From contig OX465583.1 of assembly GCA_950022655.1 (NCBI GenBank), positions 13,477,298-13,541,297 on the forward strand: a DNA stretch of 64,000 bases. The letters run 5' to 3'. The notes below the pieces were generated by a model that did not search any database, had not been told where the DNA came from, and worked only from the letters and a program-made list of their open reading frames with translations. Each line of letters begins with the position of its first letter. Positions within the stretch are counted from its first letter, which is position 1. Source of the stretch: Alentia gelatinosa. Its lineage: Eukaryota > Annelida > Polychaeta > Phyllodocida > Polynoidae. Below are positions 55,975-64,000 of the stretch, one piece after another. The translations under genes were made by a program, and so were the position numbers.

Positions 55975-56620
55975 GGTTACTGGAGAACTCGACCCGAAAC
56001 GAACTCGACCCGAAACGAACTCGACCTGAAACGAACTCGACCTTAAACGAACTCGACCCAAAACGAACTCGACCCATAGTTGGCAGAACTCGACCCGAAA
56101 CGAACTCGACCCAAAACGAACTCGACCCGTAGTTGTCAGGAGAACTCGACCCGTTTTGGAGAAATCGATTGGAGATTTCGACCCGTTTCAGATACTTATA
56201 AATAAGACATTTCATATAGAAGTAAAGATCTGACTAGTTAGCTTTTAGAGAAATAAATTAGTGGATATTGAAAATAAGACCAATCATGTTTAGGTGTAGG
56301 GTTAACATTTCTATTAGGGATAGGGTTAGGGTTAGGGATAGGGATAAGGTTAGGGGAAGTGTTTTCTGTTTGTTTTCTTCCCCAGAAAGGTCCAAATCTG
56401 AAGCCAAGATAACATATTTACTACTAAATATAGTGTTTATCCACAGTTGTAATGAGTTACTTGAGTTGGGCATATTTAATACGGGTCGAGTTCTTAAAAC
56501 AGGTTGAGTTCATTATGAGTCGAATTCGTTACGGGTCGAGGTTTTCTACGGGTCAAGTTCTTAAAACGGGTCTAGTTCGTTACGGGTCGAGTTCGTTACG
56601 GGCCAAGTTCTCCAGTATTC
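55975..56620. mobile_element. CGAGTTC-array element with telomere-like core, copy 1
   Basis: Left end GGTTACTGGAGAACTCGACC, then repeats of CCGAAACGAACTCGAC. The right end is the inverse, GGGTCGAGTTCGTTACGGG to TTCTCCAGTATTC. The middle (56300-56358) has GGGTTAGGGTTAGGGATAGG. No coding potential. Flanked exactly by 99-bp direct repeats. Confidence 0.72.
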
Positions 56621-56719
56621 GTCTGTGAAGCCGGCCTCCTGAGACGGGGGCCAATCGCTCATTTACACTGGCAGAGAGTGGCTCTAGTTGGACACGGGAG
56701 TAGCTCGCATTGCCACGAC
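56621..56719 (+). repeat. 99-bp direct repeat flanking the telomere-like element, right
   Basis: Begins GTCTGTGAAGCCGGCCTCCT and ends TGCCACGAC, directly after the element's right end. Most differences from the left copy cluster in the last 30 bases. Confidence 0.85.
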
Positions 56720-56939
56720 AGACCACGGGAGAGAGTCGTTGTGGACCAATCACAATGGCCCGGGCATTGGCGGCAGAGGAGACTCGTTATTGGAGGGAAG
56801 GAGACCCAGGCTTCACATGCTGCCAGCGGGGAGTCAATGCGCTCATCACGCCAGTCTCCAGACCGTGTGAGAGATACGGAGTGAGATGGGATTAGAGGCA
56901 AGGCAAGGGGTGGGTCCAGAGAACGAAAGGGGAGGAAGA

Positions 56940-57067
56940 GGAGCTATACAGTAAAACCCCGCCAAAAGGGGGCCCCTCCGTTCAGAGCAAAGTGCCCTTT
57001 AAGCGGGGTGTCCCAGACGCGGGATTTTACGGTATCTCTGTCGGTCAGCATGTGAACTGAGTGTACC

Positions 57068-57149
<82 letters not shown>

Positions 57150-57345
57150 AATCAATATAAGAGATCAAAATTTATACTCTTGCCTTTAGATTCTGCTTCC
57201 CTGCTTCTAGGACACCCCGCTTAAGGGCACAATTTGCTCGGAACAGAAATCTTTCCCTCTATTTCGAGTGTATGTTAACCCCGTTTAAGGGCACAGTTAT
57301 TTCGGTACGGGATGCATCTTAACCCCGGTATAGGTAACACTTTGG
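56940..57345. repeat. CCCCGC-rich repeat around a (TA)n core
   Basis: Left part AACCCCGCCAAAAGGGGGCC and CTTTAAGCGGGGTGTCC, centre (TA)n at 57070-57146, right part ACACCCCGCTTAAGGGCAC and CCCCGTTTAAGGGCAC. The left and right parts are inverted relative to each other. A related CCGCTTACGCGGGGTGTCCG occurs at 17567-17586. Confidence 0.55.
57070..57146. repeat. (TA)n microsatellite
   Basis: About 77 bp of uninterrupted TA dinucleotide. Confidence 0.95.
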
Positions 57346-57911
57346 AGGAACACCTTAACAAATCTGACTGGACAGTGCGAGGACAAAAATCTGAATTAAG
57401 CAAGAGGTAGGCAAGTAAGTACTGGATTGAGGGCAAAAAGAGAAAGAGACAAGAAAGAACCAAGGAAGGAAAGAAGTCCATGAGCAAGACACGTAATTTC
57501 TAGATATTGCACGAGGATAAAATTCCAAGACTTAAATGCATGGTTCCTTAATTTGGTTTGCTTTTCAGCTGAAATCCCCAACAAAATCTCTCACCGAACG
57601 CCAGAGAGTGCATGAGGCCGCTCCAACACCGGCCCGTTGAACTAAACGCAAACACACTGGACTTCATTACTATTTTTAAACAAATCAATGCTTTCAGTCA
57701 ATGTCTGCTCATTTGTCAGCGCAGGCCTCTTACTCAGAGCAGAGGCATTCAGGTCGGCAGCGCTGTGTAAACGAGGGCCGCGGAGTACCACAACCATAAT
57801 CACCATGGCGCTTTCAACCCCAGATGAAACATCAAGACTACGATTCTAGTTTAGTGAAAAAGATTCAAATATTACACCATGAACTGATTACAGACTCTCT
57901 GTTCTTGTATA

Positions 57912-58325
57912 GAACTGGATCGAGTATCGTATAGATACACAATACTCCATGAGTTTGGATGGGAGGCAATCGTCATCGAAGCAAAGCCGAGTGATAATTG
58001 CGGCGCATCCAAATGAGTTTGGTTGATGGGGTAGTTTAATGTCCAATATGTTCTATTAGACTTTCCAAATGAGTGGAGTATTGTGTATTTTACGATTCAA
58101 GTGCGGTTCCGGATTTATCTCACCTCTTTTACTGACATTAAATAGCATCACATTATCAGAATAATTCAAATTACTTCGAAAATCCAGTTGGTCAATAGCA
58201 TATGACGTTATCTCACATTCACTCCGCCACGGCCATGGCGTTGTATTGTCACTTAACCGGGGTGATCATTGAGTATTTCTTCTAACGTTATTCCTATGGC
58301 TAAACTTCTACCAGGGGTGAGAAAT
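57912..58325 (-). mobile_element. Head-plus-hairpin element, A-type head with a further hairpin
   Basis: Nested arms include ACACAATACTCCATGAGTTT and GAGTGGAGTATTGTGT, with inner tip CGAAGCAAAGCCG. The head has TTATCTCACCTC and ends CCAGGGGTGAGAAA. About 100 bp longer than other copies. Confidence 0.55.
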
Positions 58326-59571
58326 ATGTCCAGACGAAAACACGCGATCAGCATCATCAGTTTTGTTCTATTCACTTTTTACACAATAGGCTTCTGAGCC
58401 TCATCACTCACCAGCATAGTGTCCATCCGCTGGGAACTATCTCTACGCCGCTTGCTCTATTCGTAGCATATCGCTGAGTGGGCCATACGCCGCTACCCAG
58501 CCAATATAATATCCGATCAGCACATCTCAGCCTCACTCACCTCCCCGCATGGAATATTGATGACTCGGCCAGGCGGCTTCACGCTGTGGGAACCCGGTAA
58601 CCCTCCCCACTTGCTTTTTGCTCTGCAATATCCCCAGCCCGTGTGAAATTCTGACCACTATGCACCTTTTCTTCCACCTGAAGTTATTTTCACCCCAGCT
58701 TAAAAAGCGCCACAGGAAATTAAAATTCGAAAGAAAGATTCTCTTGGAGGTCTTCAGTTCTCTCAGTGCAAATTCATATTTCCCGAAGGCATTTTATAAG
58801 GCAAGTGCAGAAAAGGCATGGGAGTACAAACAGGGCACGTATATTTAAATTCTATATCTTTTTACTGGATTTGTGTTGGCTGACAGAAATCTCCCAGCGC
58901 ACTGGTCACACAGGGTGGATCTTTTTATTTTAATTCATTGGGGAACAATTCGTCGATATAGACCTCGCTCTGCCATTTCACCCATCTCATGACCACTCTG
59001 TTTACTCGATACCTTATTTCACTGTGCCATCTGCTACATAAACATCGGCTCTTGAATCCGCGTAGCGACTGCACCAATGTAGGGTGTCGAGAGGTTTCAC
59101 CATATGGGTGATGTTCTTAGAGCATGTTTCATTTCCCACCACATTGTTCACAGGGTATTTTTCTAGTTAAAAAAATAACACTCCTGCAATCGCATCCACC
59201 GATCACACTCTAGGTGTGATTGCTCTATGTCTCTAGAGGCATAAGGTCAGACTCGGCCGTGCTTGTCCGAGCGAAGGCCTAACTGAACAACGCACCGTTA
59301 AAGGTGGCATTGAATGGCAACACCTATATATGGCTGAGGGTGTGGGGGAGGTTGAAATTACTGTTTTAATTTTTTTTAAACTTTTTTTCTCCACACGCGG
59401 AGTTGTTGATGCTGTGTACAGCTTGGTGAGGGCAGCGGGTTAAGGATCAAAACCTTATCATCACCCTGCACCGCATGTGTCAGCCTTCATTACCTGCCCG
59501 GCCAGCACCGCCCCTCCCGCGGCCAGCCCCATGTTGTGGATGCCTCCTCCACCCACAGCGCATTTATCTTT
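58326..59571. other. Unassigned sequence upstream of C2A exon
   Basis: No C2-domain motif on the minus strand and no element with clear ends. Confidence 0.5.
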
Positions 59572-60207
59572 AAAGCCCCATCTCCACTGTGCGATCCTAG
59601 GTACATAGGTACGCCCCGTCTGAGACTGGGTGTACCTTCAGGATCGCAACGTGGTAAAACACACAGTGGAGACAGCAAGTTTCCCTCCAATCTGAGACTG
59701 GGCGTACCGGTACACCCAGTCTCAGACTGGAGGTATCGCATGTTTGATATTTGGTACGCTGAGAGTCTGAGACTGGGCGTACCTATGTACCTAGGATCGC
59801 AAGCGCTCCAGTCGCATACGGGGTAGTCTCCACACAGAATCGATGTTACCTTGCGATCCTAGGTACATGCGGTACCCTGGGGCCCGTTTGATAACATAGG
59901 ATCGTACATGAAGACCCTTTTCTGTATGTCGCACAAGGGTTATCGTTTGGTAATATTTAAGTTTGTTCGCTAAGACAGTCTCAGCCATCCATAAGGTCGT
60001 CCATCAGTATTGAATAAAATTGGCTCACATCGTCCCTGGGTTCCTATGTCATCCAGAAAAGGGTCTACATTTACGATCCTAGATTATTAAACGGGCCCAG
60101 GATCGCAAGCTATATGGAAGGTCGCGCTTGCGATCCTGTACCTCCAGAGGTACAGGATCACAAGCCCCCCCCCCCCCCCTCCCAGTTGCACAGTGGAGAC
60201 AGGGCTT
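59572..60207. mobile_element. AAGCCCCATCTCCAC foldback element with nested MITE
   Basis: Ends AAGCCCCATCTCCACTGTGC and GCACAGTGGAGACAGGGCTT. The interior repeats the palindromic phrase GTACGCCCAGTCTGAGACTG and CTAGGTACAT many times. It includes a GGGCCCGTTT MITE and a run of 15 C (60165-60179). Confidence 0.7.
59879..60098. mobile_element. GGGCCCGTTTAATAA MITE, copy 3, nested
   Basis: Ends GGGGCCCGTTTGATAA and TTATTAAACGGGCCC. The interior is the shortest and simplest version of the family (220 bp). It lies wholly inside the element at 59572-60207. Confidence 0.72.
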
Positions 60208-60570
60208 CAGGGACGAGGCATGGGCACAGTCAGGCAGAACAACAACCCGCCCGCTCCATTCTCACCAATCAATAGGAGGCGGTGCTGCCAGAGTACGGAC
60301 ATTTCAGCAGAATGGGCAGTTCAAAGAAACAGGTGTGGTGAAAACAAACCCAAGAACCGGACAAGAACACACGGAAAATCTATAATCACTGACGACTGTA
60401 GATGTGTTGGGTTCCTGCAATTGATTGCTGCAATTGACTTGCATATTATGTCAATTCCGCAGCTGCGTTACGATATCGGAGCTACTTCTACTTAGTAGTC
60501 TTATGGGTGTAGCTGTGTAATGATATTGTACCTAGCCTTAGATACTAATCTAATAATTGCAGCTATGTTA

Positions 60571-60883
60571 AGGGGCTCTTCCACCAGCAGACAAGATATA
60601 GCGAGATTTGTTACAATGTGGTTGACTTGTTAAGTCTTGCTAAGTTTTGAGTAATTGCGTGCATTTTGGCCACAAAGCATAGGTACGATTAAGCACCTTT
60701 GCAATTCTTGTTATGATAAATCGCGGTAAGCTATTGCATGGTGGGCAATAGATCTTGAGGCATTGCAGTGGTGGAGCACCAAATATACACACATTCTTGT
60801 GCAAAAATACATACATCATCATGCGCGATGCATATCGCGATACTGTAAGATATACCAAGACATACCAAGGTGGAACCAGCCCT
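60571..60883. mobile_element. PIF/Harbinger-type MITE, copy 2
   Basis: 313 bp with AGGGGCTCTTCCACCAG and GGTGGAACCAGCCCT, again flanked by TTA (60568-60570 and 60884-60886). The interior matches copy 1 (ACAAGATATAGCRAGATTTG and a GCACCTTTGCAATT segment). Confidence 0.78.
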
Positions 60884-60886
60884 TTA

Positions 60887-62126
60887 GGATGTCATATTTG
60901 AAAATCACTGTCGTATTTGCTATTCACTTTATCAACACTGCTGAAGCAGGTAAGGTGCTGATTAAGATTGCAGGACATTATGGCCACTAGCCAAAAGTAA
61001 GGACATTAGGGCACAGCCTACTCCGGGAGTGTGAAAGCCTCAATAGCGCCTCGGCCGCACTGCGATGCCGCGGTCGCACCTGTGGTGCCGGGAGGGAGAA
61101 TAGCAGAATTGGACATTAGGGCCCACCCTGCAGAAGTGGTTTATTGTTCAATATCTCTATTGAGATGACCCTAAAATTGTTAAAAGCAGCATGAATGACA
61201 CAATTTCCGCAAATAAGAAATGTAAGTAGTGATTTGATATATTTCAATGATACATGTCGATGTTATGGTAGCTGGGCCCTAACGTCCCGATATGTGGGCC
61301 CTAACGTCCTGCCTTTCGGGTTGTGGGCCCTAACATCTACAAACCTTGATGATTAACACCAGTCCCTGCCATCGCCACGCCATCCCAAATAAAAACAATA
61401 GGAAATTAATTCTCCTGGGTTCACGATTCACCATTTTGAACAAAGCTTCCTGTCCAAAAACCAATCTGACAGTTGTAATCACGTTCGCTGTGGCTTTTGG
61501 CTCAGCGTTCTCCTAAAATGATGAGAAAAAATCACTTTACGAATGCGCCCACAGTTCACCGGGGACCCGGTGGTGATTTTCAGGAGGCGCCTGCAGTAAC
61601 CAGGAAAACGTCGTCAGAGTACTGCAGGGATGCAAGTCGGGTCTGAGGGAAAAGTCGGAAATATAAAACCCCTTTGATAATGTCATGGCCCCTTACTGTA
61701 TGGCTTTATATATGGCCCCAAATAAATAAAATAAAAAAATGTTCACTACAAAGTAACGGGAAAATTGTTTTAAGAAAATAAAAAAAACCCGTAAGACTTG
61801 AACAACTCTATGCCGGCCCAAAAGGCCGGAGTTTGACGGAACCAGGTCGGCAGTGAGCACGGCAGTGAGAGCGTTTTACAGCCGCCGACTGAGGCCCTGT
61901 GGCCGGCGCCGTTTCCCATGCATACCCGCCGTCATTACCGGCCCATAACGCGACCGACTAAGGCCCGGAGTCCGGCACTCATAGCGGGGTGGTCTGTTGC
62001 CGGCCCGTGGTGGGGCCGTCAGCCGTCAAAATCATCCTAAAAGTGTGACTCCTTGAAGAAACATGAAATGTCGGAATTCCGTCAATTGCCGGAGAATTTG
62101 CATCCCTGGTACTACTGTCATGACCA
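60887..62126. other. Unassigned sequence
   Basis: Contains local repeats of GGGCCCTAACGTCC (61265-61330) and GGCCGG-rich phrases near 61810-61990, including AAGGCCGGAGTTTGACGG. No gene recognised. Confidence 0.5.
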
Positions 62127-62134
62127 TTTTCTGC

Positions 62135-62724
62135 GGGTACTGGAGAACTCGACCCAAAACGAACTCGACCAGTAGTTGTCAGGAGAACCCGACCCATTTT
62201 GGAAAACTCGACCCGTTTCAGATACTTATGAATACATATAGAAGGAAAGGTCTGACTAGTTAGGGGTAGGGTTAAGGTTAGGGTTAAGGATAGGGGTAAG
62301 GATAGAGATAGGGTTAGGGTTAGGGATAGGGAAAGAGTTAGGGTTAAGGTTATGGTTAGGGATATGGTTAGGGATAGGGTTAGGGTTAGGGTTAGAGTTA
62401 GGGTTAGGGATAGGGTAAGGGAAAGGGTTAGGTAAATGGTTTTCTGTTTGTTTTCTTCCCTAGAGATGACCAAATTTGAAGTCAAGATAACATACTTACT
62501 ACCCAGTATAATATTTATCCACAGTTGAGCCACTTGAGTTGAGACAATTTAAAACGGGTCGAGTTTGTTATGGGTCGAGTTCATAAAACGGGTCGAGATT
62601 TTCAGGGTCAAGTTCGTTATGGGTCGAGTTCATATAACGGGTTGAGTTCATAAACGGGTCGAGTTCATTAGGGGTCGAGTTTTTCACGGGTCGAGTTCGT
62701 TACGAGTCGAGTTCTCCAGTATTC
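62135..62724. mobile_element. CGAGTTC-array element with telomere-like core, copy 2
   Basis: Left end GGGTACTGGAGAACTCGACC, right end GGGTCGAGTTCGTTACGAGT then CGAGTTCTCCAGTATTC. Flanked by the direct 8-mer TTTTCTGC (62127-62134 and 62725-62732). The core 62262-62437 is degenerate TTAGGG repeat. Confidence 0.72.
62262..62437 (+). repeat. Degenerate telomere-like repeat
   Basis: About 175 bp of GGGTTA, GGGATA and GGGTAA hexamers, including GGGTTAGGGTTAGGGTTAG. It resembles the animal telomere repeat TTAGGG with many point changes. Interstitial, inside the element at 62135. Confidence 0.85.
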
Positions 62725-62732
62725 TTTTCTGC

Positions 62733-64000
62733 CACATCCTTGTTACGGAAATACCAACACTTCCTGCACTAATCGGCGGTAGGCTGTACCGGAAACGAAG
62801 ACAGTGGCGCCACCAGCGGTGAACGGCAGGATTAGCCCTACGCCATTTGACCTCTAAATGTGGTGTTTACTGGTGAGAGTGCTGGGTGTGACAGGACTTC
62901 TCGTGCCGCTCAATTGATGTCAAATTCTGACAATATCCAGAGTAGTTAATCTAGCTTATGACAATCCATTTGCTCAGGCTCTTGTCTGCTGTGGCCTAAT
63001 GATTCCCAAGTCTGCTCTTTCAGCTTGGATAGGTTGTAGCACAAGAGCAAGAAGAAACAATACATTGGACGAAGAGATAAACGTAGAAACAAAATGTTGC
63101 CATCTATGTGCAAATGTAGTACGTACGTAAGATATCCGAAGAAATTAACCGCCCTAACCATAACCCTTCTCCATATTGTATGCATTATATCAAAAGAGGG
63201 ATGTACTAAAAATTGTCAAAATCCTTCCCGTTCATTACGAATGACCCTGATTCTTCTTGTTTATTCTACAACAATTCTACAATATATAGATTAAGTAGTA
63301 AATGCCCGATATAGAGCAGATACATAATGTTCCCTGGGCACTGCCATTTTGGCACCGAGTAGGTGTTCTTTACTGCTGAAGGTAAAAAATAGGTGATCCT
63401 CACAGTTGGAGGTACAAAAGTAAGTGAGTGATAATAGCCCACTGTTACAACTCTTTCTCACATATATGTAGAGAGCCTCTCATGTCCTGGGTTTAATCTT
63501 TAAGTCATCTAACACTAGGGTGGGTATAAACAGACAAAGGAGGCGTTATAAAAGTTTCACTGTCATTCGAATTTCATAAGAATAGAGAGCGACAATAACG
63601 GGAACTACCCACCGAATGGTGGCACCACATTGTCGGCCACCTGGTGACTGCTACATGGATTAAAAATGGCTCTGTACGCTATAGGACACAGAGCGATTGC
63701 TAGTTCTGCCATCATCGGCCAGGAAATTGTAAGATAGCGCCACTGTAGTCGGGGGGCAACCACTGTTATCAGTTTTCAGTCTATAGATAATATCGAGACG
63801 AGGCTAAAATTCCTCCATAGCAAGCCTCAGAAATATTTCTGATAAAATCCATTGATAATTGGTCCCGCCACCTGGTATTTTAGATGGCGTCAGTGGGAAA
63901 GATGGCCGCCTTCATAGGACAATGGCTCTGTAGCCTACACATGTCAGTGACTATCACAGAATATACCCGCAGAGTGTAGATAGGACGTGTTTTATCTCCT
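62733..64000. other. Right-edge sequence, no gene recognised
   Basis: The minus-strand frame 62946-63185 is hydrophobic at its start but has no family motif. No missing C2A exon was found here. Confidence 0.5.

Noticed and set aside
62262..62437. True chromosome end
   Set aside because: The repeats are degenerate, only about 175 bp, and bounded on both sides by the arms of an element.
62946..63185. Minus-strand frame considered for the missing C2A exons
   Set aside because: No SDPYVKF or NPxW motif and no C2-like pattern.

Overview
This is a metazoan genomic window, most likely a marine invertebrate. The one recognisable host gene is split into short exons with GT-AG introns, is poor in coding sequence, and sits in AT-rich DNA crowded with small non-autonomous transposons. 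I cannot name the species. No bacterial or organelle genes, RNA genes or CRISPR arrays were seen.

Host gene. Nearly the whole window lies inside one minus-strand gene encoding a multiple C2 domain and transmembrane region protein (MCTP). I joined 16 coding exons from 54,328 down to the stop codon at 4,849. They make 587 codons plus the stop, every junction keeps the reading frame, and every intron has GT-AG ends. They encode the end of the first C2 domain, complete second and third C2 domains, an acidic linker, two C-terminal membrane regions and a short basic tail. The start of C2A and the normal N-terminus lie beyond the right edge. Exon 34,800-34,877 carries an ATG, 26 codons and a donor in the same phase as the C2A exon, so it looks like an alternative first exon for a 574-residue form without C2A.

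Layout. 1-4.2 kb: no gene seen, probably 3' UTR or downstream DNA. 4.8-30.1 kb: fifteen coding exons separated by transposon-rich introns. 30.1-54.2 kb: one 24 kb intron with the alternative first exon, a 49-bp minisatellite, a long polypyrimidine tract, CpG-rich DNA and a 5'-truncated LINE with an open reverse transcriptase frame. 54.3-64 kb: upstream intron with nested MITEs and two elements whose cores are telomere-like repeats.

Repeats. The most striking pattern is a modular element plan seen in at least 23 copies. A head of about 140-190 bp is bounded by inverted repeats and is followed by a hairpin of about 120-150 bp with a GGC-loop-GCC tip. The heads fall into several families with different ends, and most share a CTTAACATTGGGA-like box. 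A second unusual element has ends built of inverted CGAGTTCGTTACGGGT-type repeats around degenerate TTAGGG repeats. One copy is flanked exactly by 99-bp direct repeats. Classic MITEs include one family with TTA target duplications and one with CWG-like duplications.
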